DNA from: Sphingobium yanoikuyae
Lineage (GTDB): Bacteria > Pseudomonadota > Alphaproteobacteria > Sphingomonadales > Sphingomonadaceae
Length of the DNA: 64,000 bases
NCBI RefSeq assembly: GCF_013001025.1
Contig: NZ_CP053021.1
Location: forward strand, 4,533,001-4,597,000
Direction of reading: 5' to 3'
The position numbers and the translations under genes were made by a program. The notes beneath the pieces are model-generated. The model was not told the origin of the DNA and ran no database searches. It saw only the letters and a list, made by a program, of their open reading frames with translations. Positions within the stretch are counted from its first letter, which is position 1. Each line of letters begins with the position of its first letter. This document shows, one piece after another, positions 35,193 through 43,958 of this stretch.

Positions 35193-36245
35193 TCAGGCGT
35201 CGATCCCCACCACCTCGCCGATATGCCGCACGCCGTCGCGCGCCATCAGCGCCTTCAGGCCATCGTTGATCCGCCTGGCGAGATAGGGGCCTTCATAGAC
35301 CAGCGCGCTATAGACCTGCACCAGCGAGGCGCCGGCGCGGATGCGGGCATAGGCCTGCTCCGCATTGGCGATGCCACCCACGCCGATCAGCGGCAGCCGG
35401 TCGCCCAGCAGCCGGCGGAAGTCGCGCAGCTTGCCCAGCGACAGGTTGGTGAGCGGCGCGCCCGACAGGCCGCCGGTCTCGCCTGCATGGGCCGACTGTA
35501 GCGCCGGGCGGGTGATGGTGGTGTTGGACACGATCAGCGCGTCGATCCGGTGGTCGATGCAGGCGGCGGCGATATCCTCGATATCGGCCGGTTCCAGGTC
35601 CGGCGCCACCTTCAGGAAGATCGGCGGGCCGCCTTCGGGCCGTGCCGCCATCACCGTGCCCAGCAGATCGTCCAGCGCCGCCCGGCCCTGCAGCGCGCGC
35701 AGGCCCGGCGTGTTGGGCGAAGAGATATTGACCGTCAGATAATCGGCCAGCGGCGCCATGCAGGTAACGCCGGTGGCATAGTCGGCATTGGCGCGTCCGG
35801 CTGCCGTGGCCTCTTTGTTGGCGCCGATATTGATGCCGATCACCGGTCCTTCGCCTACCGGTCGGCGATAGCGGGCGATGCGGTCGGCGGCGGCGCCCTG
35901 GCCGCCATTGTTGAAGCCGAAGCGATTGATAACGGCCCTGTCCTCGACCAGCCGGAACAGGCGCGGCTGGGGATTGCCCGGCTGTGCCAGCGGGGTCAGC
36001 GTGCCCAGTTCGGCAAAGCCGAAGCCCAGCCCATGCATCTTGTGCGCGACCCGGCCATCCTTGTCATAGCCCGCCGCCAGACCGACCGGATTGGGAAAGG
36101 CGATGCCCGCCACCGTCTGTGCCAGCATCGGGTCGGCCTTCAGCGGTGCCCGTGTCGGCATCATCCGCAGCAGCGCGATCGACAGATTATGGGCGCGCTC
36201 GGCATCGAGCGCGAAGAAGAGCGGACGGATCAGGCGATAGGACAT
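35193..36245 (-). CDS. pyrD: Dihydroorotate dehydrogenase (quinone), class 2
   Basis: A 350-aa enzyme. An N-terminal membrane-associating helix region (MSYRLIRPLFFALDAERAHN) precedes an FMN barrel with NPVGLAAGYDKDG, NISSPNTPGLRALQ (containing the catalytic-loop Ser) and GGLSGAPLTNLS. It oxidises dihydroorotate to orotate with ubiquinone in pyrimidine synthesis, at the inner membrane. It follows ggt on the same strand by 70 bp in reverse order, but need not be co-regulated. Confidence 0.96.
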   Translation of the reverse strand: MSYRLIRPLFFALDAERAHNLSIALLRMMPTRAPLKADPMLAQTVAGIAFPNPVGLAAGYDKDGRVAHKMHGLGFGFAELGTLTPLAQPGNPQPRLFRLVEDRAVINRFGFNNGGQGAAADRIARYRRPVGEGPVIGINIGANKEATAAGRANADYATGVTCMAPLADYLTVNISSPNTPGLRALQGRAALDDLLGTVMAARPEGGPPIFLKVAPDLEPADIEDIAAACIDHRIDALIVSNTTITRPALQSAHAGETGGLSGAPLTNLSLGKLRDFRRLLGDRLPLIGVGGIANAEQAYARIRAGASLVQVYSALVYEGPYLARRINDGLKALMARDGVRHIGEVVGIDA

Positions 36246-36590
36246 GGCCGCGCTATGCCAGCGGTGCCTGCGCAGGTCGAGTCGTGTTGCGTTATTGCAA
36301 CAACATATTGCCTTGCGTCATTTCATGACAGAAAACGTCATGAATGCGATCCTTTTCGGTCGTCAGATGTCCGATCTGTCCAATAATCTTCCACCGATTC
36401 GGGCTTAAAGCCGTCTTGCGACCCGAAGGCTCTAGGCCATTTTGGCTGATGAGACCTTTTCCTGACCCGGCAGTGAAAGCTGCCGGGTCATTTTTTTGTT
36501 GCAACGCTGTGGCGAAAAATCGTCATGGTGACGTCATGGCTCTTGCACGGTCGTTGGCCGCGCTCATAATGCCGCCACTGGGGTGAAACT
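36246..36590. other. Gap with candidate small RNA and AraC-type direct repeats
   Basis: This 345-bp gap between pyrD (leftward) and the AraC gene (rightward) has no credible gene. It holds an 8-bp inverted repeat (TTCATGAC/GTCATGAA, 36322-36344), a hairpin TTCGGG...CCCGAA near 36409-36427, a strong plus-strand terminator (36464-36497), and a direct repeat CGTCATGG-TGA-CGTCATGG at 36521-36539. Confidence 0.6.
36340..36497 (+). ncRNA. Candidate small RNA ended by an orphan terminator
   Basis: A textbook intrinsic terminator (GACCCGGCAG, 6-nt loop, CTGCCGGGTC, then A and seven Ts, 36464-36497) has no protein gene upstream on its strand for more than 200 bp. The region before it can fold (TTCGGG...CCCGAA, GGCTTAAAGCC) and has two CCTTTTC pyrimidine patches that could pair with ribosome sites. 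The 5' end is a guess; no known RNA family was recognised. Confidence 0.4.
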
Positions 36591-37535
36591 ATGGGGCCGC
36601 AACATTGGGATCTGCCGCTGAGCGCGGCGCGGGGGGTGGTGCCGGATAATCGCGGGCCATTGTCCTATTCGGTGGATGCCGAACAGGGCCCGGTCCGCTT
36701 GCGCTATTTCACGCCGCCGGAAAAGGTCCGGCCCTATTTCGGCTCGCTCTACATATTTTCCGTGGCGGCCGACCATTATGCCGACGTCACCCGCGCCGAT
36801 GTCGCGCAGTTGCGGCTGATGCTGCGGGGCGATGGGCGCTATCATTTCCAGGATGGATCGGTGCAGCGGCCCCCCGCGGTCGGCCTGATCGGTCCCACGC
36901 AGGGCGCGACCCGCTTCGAACTGGATGCGCCGACCCGGCTGCTGGGCGTGTCGCTGCTGCCGGCTGGCTGGCTGGCGCTGCATGGTGGCGACGCCGACAA
37001 GCTGGCCGATGGCCTGTGCGATCTGGCGGCGGAACGGGATGACGGCTTTCTCGATCTGCTCGCCCAGTTGCAGCGCATGGAGGATGGCGACGCTATGGCC
37101 GCGCTCACCTGGTCCTTCCTCGCCGAACGGATCAGGCCACTGCCCGAAGCGACCTGGGCGATCCTGCGGGCGATCGACAGCTGGCTGATCGGCGAAGGAT
37201 CGCCGCGGATCGAGGTGCTCAGCGAGATGACCGAATTGTCGCCGCGCCAACTCGCTCGCATCACCAACAAACTCTATGGCGCCCCGCCCAAGCTGCTCGC
37301 CCGCAAATATCGTGCCCTGCGCTGCAGCGCGCGGATCGCGCTCGACCATGAAAGCTGGCAGGCGCTGTGCGATGACGGCAGTTTCTACGACCAGTCGCAT
37401 TTCATCCGCGAGATCAAGCATTTCATCGGCATGACCCCGCACCAGCTCCAGACCGAACCGACCGCCGTGGTTCAGCTGACCCTGCTCCGTCGTACCCTGG
37501 GCGGCGACGTCGCGGTGCTCAACCGGCTGAGTTGA
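36591..37535 (+). CDS. AraC-family transcriptional regulator
   Basis: A 314-aa regulator with an N-terminal sensing domain (about 1-195) of no recognised ligand and a C-terminal AraC HTH domain (about 200-295) with LSEMTELSPRQLARITNKLYG and the second-helix block FYDQSHFIREIKHFIGMTPHQL. A direct repeat in the upstream gap is a plausible autoregulatory site. The target genes are unknown; nearby genes give no clear clue. Confidence 0.88.
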   Translation: MGPQHWDLPLSAARGVVPDNRGPLSYSVDAEQGPVRLRYFTPPEKVRPYFGSLYIFSVAADHYADVTRADVAQLRLMLRGDGRYHFQDGSVQRPPAVGLIGPTQGATRFELDAPTRLLGVSLLPAGWLALHGGDADKLADGLCDLAAERDDGFLDLLAQLQRMEDGDAMAALTWSFLAERIRPLPEATWAILRAIDSWLIGEGSPRIEVLSEMTELSPRQLARITNKLYGAPPKLLARKYRALRCSARIALDHESWQALCDDGSFYDQSHFIREIKHFIGMTPHQLQTEPTAVVQLTLLRRTLGGDVAVLNRLS

Positions 37536-37547
37536 TCGCCGTTTGGA

Positions 37548-37674
37548 ATGCGCCTTTGGCGCATCCGCACCAGCCCACGCCCCCACCCGGCCGCCCATCA
37601 GGGTACCATGTCTGGGTGGCCGGGTGGGGGCGTGGGCTGGTGCGGCTCTGAAAATGCGCTCTTTCGCGCATTTT
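37548..37674. repeat. Long palindromic intergenic repeat, copy A
   Basis: A perfect 28-bp stem (37565-37592 with 37618-37645; arms begin CCGCACCAGCCCACG) encloses a 25-nt loop. It is flanked by a small hairpin on each side (ATGCGCC-TTT-GGCGCAT at 37548-37564; AAAATGCGC/GCGCATTTT at 37651-37674). A second copy lies at 48668-48768 with a nearly identical loop, so it is a dispersed repeat family, possibly also acting as a terminator for the AraC gene. Confidence 0.85.
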
Positions 37675-37781
37675 CCAAACAGACTCCCAAGGTAGGAAAA
37701 ATGCCTTGATTCCGGGGGCGAGTGGGACCACATGCCCAATCGGATTGATTCGATCCGATTTGAGAATGGTTCGCAACACGC

Positions 37782-38192
37782 ATGAAATTATCGAGCTTTG
37801 CCGATTATGCCGTCGTGCTGATGTCTGCCGCCGCCCGCCACTGCGGCGCGGCCAAGATGAACGCGACCACGCTCAGCGCCGAAACCGGCATCCCGCTGCC
37901 CACCGCGCAGAAGCTGGTGAGCCGGCTGTCGGCGGCGGGTCTGCTCGAATCGAGCCGGGGCACCGGTGGCGGCGTGCGTCTGTCGCGCCCGCCCGCGACG
38001 ATCACCCTGGCGGACGTGGTGGAGGCGGTCGAAGGCCCCATCGCCATGACCGCATGCAGCGAACAGGGGGCGCATGACTGCAATCTGGAACAGGATTGCC
38101 GCATCCGTCCGCACATGAATCTGGCGAACAACGCGATCCGCGAAGCGCTCGCGAACGTGACCATCGCCAGCCTGACACGAGAAATGGCATGA
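37782..38192 (+). CDS. Rrf2-family Fe-S-sensing regulator of the suf operon
   Basis: A 136-aa winged-helix protein ([20 protein letters not shown]..., [20 protein letters not shown]). It carries three Cys (Cys92, Cys100, Cys106) spaced like the 2Fe-2S ligands of IscR, so it should sense Fe-S status and control suf expression. Its stop overlaps the sufB start by 4 bp (ATGA), making it the first gene of the suf operon, as is usual in alphaproteobacteria. Confidence 0.9.
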   Translation: MKLSSFADYAVVLMSAAARHCGAAKMNATTLSAETGIPLPTAQKLVSRLSAAGLLESSRGTGGGVRLSRPPATITLADVVEAVEGPIAMTACSEQGAHDCNLEQDCRIRPHMNLANNAIREALANVTIASLTREMA

Positions 38193-39673
38193 CTGAAGAA
38201 GTGAGCACCGTCCGTAATCAGGAAGCGCTGGAGGCCGCCGAGCGCGCCTCCACCTATGAGCATGGCTGGTCGTCGGCGATCGAGCAGGATTTCGCGCCCA
38301 AGGGCCTCAATGAGGATACGGTCCGCTTCATTTCCGCCAAGAAGAAGGAGCCGCAATGGCTGCTCGACTGGCGGCTGAAAGCGTTTGCCATGTGGCAGAC
38401 GATGGAGGCGCCGGACTGGGCCAAGCTCAATGTCCCGCCGATCGACTATCAGGACGCCTATTATTACGCCGAGCCCAAGAAGAAGGTCGAACTGGATTCG
38501 CTGGATCAGGTCGATCCGGAAATCCTGGCGACCTACCAGAAGCTGGGCATTCCCATTGCCGAGCAGGAAATGCTGGCCGGCGTGAAGGGTAGCCGCAAGG
38601 TTGCGGTCGACGCCGTGTTCGACAGCGTCTCGGTCGCCACCACTTTCCGCAAGGAGCTGGAGGAAGCGGGCGTCATCTTCCGCTCGATTTCGGAAGCCGT
38701 GCGCGAATTTCCCGACCTGGTGAAGAAGTGGCTGGGCAAGGTCGTGCCGATGCACGACAATTATTTCGCCACCTTGAACTGCGCGGTCTTCTCCGACGGC
38801 ACCTTCGTCTACATTCCCAAGGGCGTTCGCTGCCCGATGGAGCTGTCGACCTATTTCCGCATCAATGCGGAAAATACGGGGCAGTTCGAACGCACGCTGA
38901 TCGTCGCGGACGATGGCGCCTATGTCTCCTATCTCGAAGGCTGCACCGCGCCGATGCGCGATGAGAATCAGCTCCACGCCGCCGTGGTGGAACTGGTCGC
39001 GCTCGACGATGCCGAGATCAAATATTCGACCGTCCAGAACTGGTATCCGGGCGACGAGAATGGCAAGGGCGGCATCTATAATTTCGTGACCAAGCGCGCG
39101 CTCTGCCAGGGCCGCAACTCCAAGGTGTCTTGGACCCAGGTGGAAACCGGTTCCGCCATCACCTGGAAATATCCGTCCTGCGTGCTGAATGGCGAGAATA
39201 GCGTCGGCGAATTCTACTCGGTGGCGCTGACCAACAATCTGCAGCAGGCCGATACCGGCACCAAGATGATCCACAATGGCAAGGGCAGCCGCTCGACCAT
39301 CGTGTCCAAGGGGATCAGCGCGGGCCGTTCCAACAACACCTATCGCGGCCTCGTCCGCGTGAGCCCAAGCGCGGAGGGCGTGCGCAACTTCACCCAGTGC
39401 GACAGCCTGCTGCTGGGCGACCAGTGCGGCGCCCACACCGTGCCCTATATTGAGGTGCGCAATCCCAGCGCCCAGATCGAGCATGAGGCGACCACCAGCA
39501 AGATCAGCGACGACCAGCTTTTCTACGCGATGCAGCGCGGGCTGGATCAGGAAAGCGCAGTCAGCCTGATCGTCAACGGCTTCGCTAAGGAAGTGCTGCA
39601 ACAGCTGCCGATGGAATTCGCGGTGGAAGCGCAGAAGTTGCTCGGAATCAGCCTGGAAGGCAGCGTGGGTTGA
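38189..39673 (+). CDS. sufB: Fe-S cluster assembly scaffold protein SufB
   Basis: A 494-aa protein with the SufBD beta-helix core. Recognisable blocks are [39 protein letters not shown] and [16 protein letters not shown]. SufB with SufC and SufD assembles nascent Fe-S clusters in the cytoplasm. The ATG at 38189 overlaps the Rrf2 stop. After its stop the operon is interrupted by a DUF559 element. Confidence 0.97.
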   Translation: MTEEVSTVRNQEALEAAERASTYEHGWSSAIEQDFAPKGLNEDTVRFISAKKKEPQWLLDWRLKAFAMWQTMEAPDWAKLNVPPIDYQDAYYYAEPKKKVELDSLDQVDPEILATYQKLGIPIAEQEMLAGVKGSRKVAVDAVFDSVSVATTFRKELEEAGVIFRSISEAVREFPDLVKKWLGKVVPMHDNYFATLNCAVFSDGTFVYIPKGVRCPMELSTYFRINAENTGQFERTLIVADDGAYVSYLEGCTAPMRDENQLHAAVVELVALDDAEIKYSTVQNWYPGDENGKGGIYNFVTKRALCQGRNSKVSWTQVETGSAITWKYPSCVLNGENSVGEFYSVALTNNLQQADTGTKMIHNGKGSRSTIVSKGISAGRSNNTYRGLVRVSPSAEGVRNFTQCDSLLLGDQCGAHTVPYIEVRNPSAQIEHEATTSKISDDQLFYAMQRGLDQESAVSLIVNGFAKEVLQQLPMEFAVEAQKLLGISLEGSVG

Positions 39674-40179
39674 TCGATCAGACACCCCTGGACCAAGCCC
39701 GGCGCCTAAACTCCCCTCCCCTTCAGGGGAGGGGCCGGGGGTGGGGGCTCTCGGCTGGTCGTCTCGACCAGTTGAAGGGCTTCGCGCGCGAAATGCGTCA
39801 TGAGCCGACCGCGCCGGAAAAGCGCCTATGGGCGAGATTGTCCCGCTCCCAGATCGGTGGCCATAAATTCCGCCGCCAATCCGTGATCGGCCCTTTCATC
39901 GTCGACTTCCTCTGCCCGCAAAAGGCGCTGATCGTGGAAGTCGATGGAGACACCCATGTTGCGGGTTCCGATGTGGCGCGCGATCAGGCGCTGCAACAGC
40001 AGGGTTACCATATCATCCGGATCGCCAATGATGCGGTGATGCAGAATATCGAAGGGGTTTGTGCTGCGATCCTTGGCGCGCTGGATCAGGCGCCGGATCG
40101 TTGGGCTAGCCCCCACCCCAACCCCTCCCCTGAAGGGGAGGGGCTTTTTCAGATCAACGAAAAGACGAGCGATCAATGA
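39670..40179 (+). CDS. DUF559 (Vsr-like endonuclease-fold) protein in a repeat-bounded insert
   Basis: An open frame of up to 169 codons. Its core (about residues 35-145) is a DUF559 domain: [21 protein letters not shown], then [17 protein letters not shown], then [11 protein letters not shown], the pattern of Vsr-like restriction-endonuclease folds with the Asp and Glu/Asp metal-binding positions. The flanking parts ([11 protein letters not shown] and NPSPEGEG) are just translated palindromic repeats. The frame begins at a TTG overlapping the sufB stop and ends overlapping the next ATG, so it could be coupled; an internal ATG at 39793 is the other plausible start. Catalysis has not been shown for most DUF559 proteins. 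Confidence 0.7.
   Translation: MIDQTPLDQARRLNSPPLQGRGRGWGLSAGRLDQLKGFAREMRHEPTAPEKRLWARLSRSQIGGHKFRRQSVIGPFIVDFLCPQKALIVEVDGDTHVAGSDVARDQALQQQGYHIIRIANDAVMQNIEGVCAAILGALDQAPDRWASPHPNPSPEGEGLFQINEKTSDQ
39711..40145. mobile_element. Candidate small element: DUF559 gene between inverted palindromes
   Basis: The left end (39711-39749) and right end (40108-40143) are inverted copies of one another over about 36 bp, differing at a few positions; each contains its own hairpin (CCCCTCCCC-TTCA-GGGGAGGGG type). They bracket only the DUF559 gene and split what would otherwise be a tight suf operon. No target-site duplication was identified. It resembles repeat-associated nuclease elements in layout; mobility is inference. 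Confidence 0.5.
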
Positions 40180-40631
40180 GCGACGAAGACGATATCCAGG
40201 ATGCCCTCGCCGATTTCGCGGAAGATGTCGGCAATGGCCAGGCATGGACCGCCGCGATCCGCATCCTGACCGAGGATTATGAGCTGGAAGACGGCGAGTT
40301 GCAGACCCGCGCCGTCAAGGATTTCGGCGATCTCGACGCCTATCAGGCCGAATGCCGCGATGCGCTGGAAAAGGGCGACGTCGCGATGACCGAGAAGCTG
40401 CGCACCGACAAGGCCTTCCACAAGGCGAAGGCGCCCAACCTCGCCCGCATGGGACCGGTCAGCGAATTCGTCGTCGCGCTGCTGGAAAAGGGCGCGCCGG
40501 AACCGGACGCCGACTGGTGGCCCTATATGCCGATCAAGCGCCATATCGACACGCTCTTCCCCGCGCCGGGCGACGTGCGCGACATGGCCTTCTGGACCGC
40601 GCGGACGCTCCAGCGCGCGCACAAGGACTAA
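40176..40631 (+). CDS. Conserved-looking hypothetical protein in the suf operon
   Basis: A 151-aa acidic protein with no signal, membrane helix or motif I recognise. Two regions look structured: 1-70 (helical, Asp/Glu-rich) and 85-151 (GPVSEFVVALLEKG, WWPYMPIKRHIDTLFPAPG). It starts by ATGA overlap with the DUF559 frame. Its position between sufB and sufC suggests a role tied to Fe-S assembly, but nothing in the sequence proves it. Confidence 0.75.
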   Translation: MSDEDDIQDALADFAEDVGNGQAWTAAIRILTEDYELEDGELQTRAVKDFGDLDAYQAECRDALEKGDVAMTEKLRTDKAFHKAKAPNLARMGPVSEFVVALLEKGAPEPDADWWPYMPIKRHIDTLFPAPGDVRDMAFWTARTLQRAHKD

Positions 40632-40652
40632 GGGCGATGGGTGTTCTTCTCA

Positions 40653-40769
40653 TCCTCCCCTGCAAGGGGAGGGGGACCGGCGAAGCCGGTGGAGGGGTGT
40701 TGCCCCTCTCGATAGCGGGACACCCCTCCGTCAGGCCTTTGGCCTGCCACCTCCCCTTCCAGGGGAGGA
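40653..40769. repeat. Composite palindromic repeat between the hypothetical gene and sufC
   Basis: The outer arms are TCCTCCCCT (40653-40661) and AGGGGAGGA (40761-40769). Inside are a second pair, GGAGGGGTGT (about 40691-40700) with ACACCCCTCC (about 40720-40729), and smaller hairpins such as GGCCTTTGGCC-like sequence near 40736-40745. It shares the CCTCCCCT/AGGGGAGG core with the ends of the DUF559 element. Confidence 0.7.
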
Positions 40770-40802
40770 TTGAAATCCAAGCCGCTTTGCCGGGACAAAA
40801 TC

Positions 40803-41549
40803 ATGCTTAATATCGACAATCTCACCAACGAAATCGACGGCAAGGCGATCCTCAAGGGCCTGTCGCTCCAGATCAACGCGGGCGAAATCCACGCGATCAT
40901 GGGGCCGAACGGCGCCGGCAAGTCGACCCTCGCCTACACGCTGGGCGGCCGTCCGAACTATGAAGTCACCGGCGGCACCGCGACCTTCGAGGGCGAAGAC
41001 CTGCTCGCTATGGACCCGCATGAGCGCGCCGCTGCCGGCCTGTTCCTGGGCTTCCAATATCCGGTCGAGATCCCCGGCGTCTCCAACCTGCAGTTCCTGC
41101 GCGAAAGCCTCAATTCGCAGCGCCGCGCGCGCGGCGAGAAGGAACTGAACGGCGGCGAGTTCATCAAGCTGGCCAAGGAAAAGGCCGGCCTGCTCGGCCT
41201 CGACATGGAGATGCTCAAGCGTCCGGTAAATGTCGGCTTTTCCGGCGGCGAGAAGAAGCGCGCCGAAATGGTGCAGATGGGCATCCTCGATCCCAAGCTT
41301 GCCATCCTCGACGAAACCGACTCGGGCCTCGACATCGACGCGCTCAAGACCGTCGGCGCGGGCATCAATGCGATCATGCGCAAGCCTGACAAGGCGGTGC
41401 TGCTGATCACCCATTATCAGCGCCTGCTCGACTATGTGAAGCCGGACTTCGTCCATGTCCTGGCGGCCGGCCGGATCGTCAAGTCGGGCGGTCCCGAACT
41501 GGCGCTGCAGCTGGAAAGCGAAGGCTATGCAGAGGTGATCGCGGCGTGA
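40803..41549 (+). CDS. sufC: Fe-S assembly ATPase SufC
   Basis: A 248-aa ABC-type ATPase. Walker A GPNGAGKST (36-44), the signature region NVGFSGGEKKR, Walker B LAILDETDSGLD and the His switch in LLITHYQR are intact. It powers the SufBCD scaffold. The ATG at 40803 follows the repeat; its stop overlaps the sufD start by 4 bp. Confidence 0.97.
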   Translation: MLNIDNLTNEIDGKAILKGLSLQINAGEIHAIMGPNGAGKSTLAYTLGGRPNYEVTGGTATFEGEDLLAMDPHERAAAGLFLGFQYPVEIPGVSNLQFLRESLNSQRRARGEKELNGGEFIKLAKEKAGLLGLDMEMLKRPVNVGFSGGEKKRAEMVQMGILDPKLAILDETDSGLDIDALKTVGAGINAIMRKPDKAVLLITHYQRLLDYVKPDFVHVLAAGRIVKSGGPELALQLESEGYAEVIAA

Positions 41550-42298
41550 CCCTCCTCGCTCTCCCCACGCGCAAGGATGAAGCCTGGCGTTACAGCGATC
41601 TTGACGCACTCGCCGCCGCCTGGCCGGTGCCGGCCGCGACCCGGATCACGGTGGCGGAGGGCGAAAGCGCGCATGATCATCTGCTGCAAGATGCGGCCGA
41701 TGGCGCGACCGCGGTGCATGACTATGTCATTGATATCGCCGACGGTGCCCGGTTCGATTTCCATCTGCTCAATATTGGCGGCAAGCTGGGACGTGTCACT
41801 TTCGCTGTCACGCTCGGCAAGGGCAGTCATTTCGAGCTGAACGGCGCGATCATCGGCGGTGGCGAGCAGACGCTGGAGATCATCACCAGCGTCACCCATG
41901 CCCAGCCCGACGCGACCAGCGGCCAGACCGTCCGCTCGATCCTGGGCAGCCATGCCACCGGCAATTATCTCGGCAGCATCAATGTTGCCCGCGATGCCCA
42001 GCGCACCGACGCTTTCCAGTCGATCAAGGCGATGCTGCTCGACCGCACCGCCACGGCCAACGCCAAGCCGGAACTGGAAATCTATGCCGACGACGTGAAA
42101 TGTGCCCATGGCGCGACCGTCGGCGAACTGGACAAGCAGGCCCTCTTCTACATGGCCTCGCGCGGCATGGACCCGGCCACCGCCAAGACATTGCTGCTCA
42201 AGGCCTTCGTCGCCGGCGTGTTCGACGATGTCGCGCAGGATGATCTGCGCGAACGGTTCGAGACCGCCGCGCTCGCCAAGCTGGGGACGCTGGTATGA
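41546..42298 (+). CDS. sufD: Fe-S assembly protein SufD
   Basis: A 250-aa SufBD-family protein, shorter than Escherichia coli SufD, starting TLLALPTRKDEAWRYSDLDAL (the usual RKDEAWRYT-type opening) and ending in a SufBD core with ASRGMDPATAKTLLLKAFV. It pairs with SufB in the scaffold and helps acquire iron. It overlaps both neighbours by 4 bp. Confidence 0.93.
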   Translation: MTLLALPTRKDEAWRYSDLDALAAAWPVPAATRITVAEGESAHDHLLQDAADGATAVHDYVIDIADGARFDFHLLNIGGKLGRVTFAVTLGKGSHFELNGAIIGGGEQTLEIITSVTHAQPDATSGQTVRSILGSHATGNYLGSINVARDAQRTDAFQSIKAMLLDRTATANAKPELEIYADDVKCAHGATVGELDKQALFYMASRGMDPATAKTLLLKAFVAGVFDDVAQDDLRERFETAALAKLGTLV

Positions 42299-43500
42299 CC
42301 GATCTCGCCCAAGGCCTGCGCCTGCGGGACGACTTCCCCGGTGTGGGCAATTGGCATTATCTCGACAGCGCCGCCACCGCGCAGAAGCCGACCGCCGTGA
42401 TCGACGCGATTGCCCGTGCCTATGGCCCGGACTATGCCACCGTGCATCGCGGCGTCTATGAACGCTCGGCCAATATGACGCTCGCCTACGAGGCCGCCCG
42501 GCGCAAGGTCGCCGGCTTCATCGGCGCCGCGTCGGACAGCGAGATCGTCTATGTCCGCGGTGCGACCGAGGGCATCAACCTGGTTGCCCAGTGCTGGGCC
42601 GGTACGCAGCTCAAGGCGGGCGACCGCATCCTGCTGTCCACGCTGGAACATCACAGCAATATCGTCCCCTGGCAGATCGTCGCCGAAAAGGTCGGCGCCC
42701 AGATCGACGTGGTGCCGCTGACGCAGGATGGCCGGATCGATCTCGACGCGATGCGCGCGATGATCACGCCGCAGCACCGCATGGTCGCGCTCGCCCATGT
42801 GTCGAACGTGCTCGGCAGCGTGCTCGATTGCCGCCGCGCCGCCGACATAGCCCATATGGTCGGCGCCAAGATATTGATCGACGGCTGCCAGGCGGTCCCT
42901 CGCCTCGCCGTCGATGTGCAGGCGCTCGACTGCGATTTCTACGTCTTCTCCGCGCACAAGCTCTATGGCCCGACCGGCATCGGCGTGCTGTGGGGGCGCA
43001 AGGAATTGCTCGACTCCATGCCCCCCTATCAGGGCGGTGGGTCGATGATCGACAAGGTGACGTTCGAAAAGACCACCTATGCCCCCGCGCCGACCCGGTT
43101 CGAGGCGGGGACGCCGCATATCGTCGGCGTCGTCGGCCTGTCGGCGGCGATCGACTATGTCCAGCGCATCGGGCTGGACGCCATCCACGCCCATGAATGC
43201 GCCATGGTGGCCAAGGCCCGCACCGCGATCGGCCAGATCAACAGTGTGCGCGTCTTTGGCCCGGAAGATTCGGCCGGCATCCTTTCTTTCGAGGTGGAGG
43301 GGGTGCATCCGCACGATGTCGGCACCATATTGGACGAAACGGGTGTCGCGATCCGCGCCGGCCATCATTGCGCTCAGCCGCTAATGCGGCATCTGGGCGT
43401 CGAGGCGACCGCACGGGCCAGTTTCGGCATCTATAGCGACGACAGCGACGTGGATGCGCTGGTCAAGGGCATTGAACGGGTAAGGAAGATCTTCGGATGA
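42295..43500 (+). CDS. sufS: Cysteine desulfurase SufS
   Basis: A 401-aa class-V aminotransferase-fold enzyme. The PLP lysine is Lys222 in SAHKLYGPTG, the persulfide-forming Cys359 lies in IRAGHHCAQPLM, and the E-H-H motif reads STLEHHSNIVPW. It takes sulfur from cysteine for transfer to SufE. It overlaps sufD and sufT by 4 bp each. Confidence 0.97.
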   Translation: MTDLAQGLRLRDDFPGVGNWHYLDSAATAQKPTAVIDAIARAYGPDYATVHRGVYERSANMTLAYEAARRKVAGFIGAASDSEIVYVRGATEGINLVAQCWAGTQLKAGDRILLSTLEHHSNIVPWQIVAEKVGAQIDVVPLTQDGRIDLDAMRAMITPQHRMVALAHVSNVLGSVLDCRRAADIAHMVGAKILIDGCQAVPRLAVDVQALDCDFYVFSAHKLYGPTGIGVLWGRKELLDSMPPYQGGGSMIDKVTFEKTTYAPAPTRFEAGTPHIVGVVGLSAAIDYVQRIGLDAIHAHECAMVAKARTAIGQINSVRVFGPEDSAGILSFEVEGVHPHDVGTILDETGVAIRAGHHCAQPLMRHLGVEATARASFGIYSDDSDVDALVKGIERVRKIFG

Positions 43501-43958
43501 CCGAGGAAAAGAAGTTCATGGTGGAAGAAGTCGACGCGGTGGAAACCCCGCCCAAGGCGCGCGTGGAAGAGGCGGAGGCCGCTCCGCGCCAGCGCGACTA
43601 TCTTGACGGTTTCCTGGCGCAGAAGCCCAGCGAAGTCGCGGCGGGCGAGCCGGGTGGCGATCTTTATGACGGCATCATCGATGCGCTGAAGGAAATCTTC
43701 GACCCCGAAATCCCGGTCAACATCTATGACCTCGGCCTCATCTACGGCGTCGACGTCACCAGCGACGGCCATGCCGTCGTCACCATGACGCTGACCACGC
43801 CGCATTGCCCGGTCGCCGAATCCATGCCCGGCGAAGTCGAGCTGCGCGTCGGCGCGGTGCCCGGCGTCGGCGATGTCGAGGTGAACCTGGTCTGGGATCC
43901 GCCATGGGATCCGGGCAAGATGTCGGACGAAGCCAAGCTCGAACTGGGAATGCTCTGA
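43497..43958 (+). CDS. sufT: SUF system DUF59 protein (SufT-like)
   Basis: A 153-aa protein with an N-terminal variable, acidic stretch (1-50) and a C-terminal MIP18/DUF59 domain (about 55-150) with IFDPEIPVNIYDLGLIYGV and LTTPHCPVAESMP (Cys in the PHC motif). SufT-type proteins help deliver or mature Fe-S clusters. It overlaps sufS by 4 bp and shares one base with the next start (TGATG). Confidence 0.88.
   Translation: MTEEKKFMVEEVDAVETPPKARVEEAEAAPRQRDYLDGFLAQKPSEVAAGEPGGDLYDGIIDALKEIFDPEIPVNIYDLGLIYGVDVTSDGHAVVTMTLTTPHCPVAESMPGEVELRVGAVPGVGDVEVNLVWDPPWDPGKMSDEAKLELGML

Noticed and set aside
36446..36480. CTGATGAG followed by GAAA, resembling a hammerhead ribozyme core
   Set aside because: The intervening bases do not form the required stem II, and the GAAA lies in the terminator loop.
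39709..40145. The palindromic ends of the DUF559 insert as a CRISPR or integron site
   Set aside because: There are only two inverted copies and no spacer series, integrase or attC-like structure.
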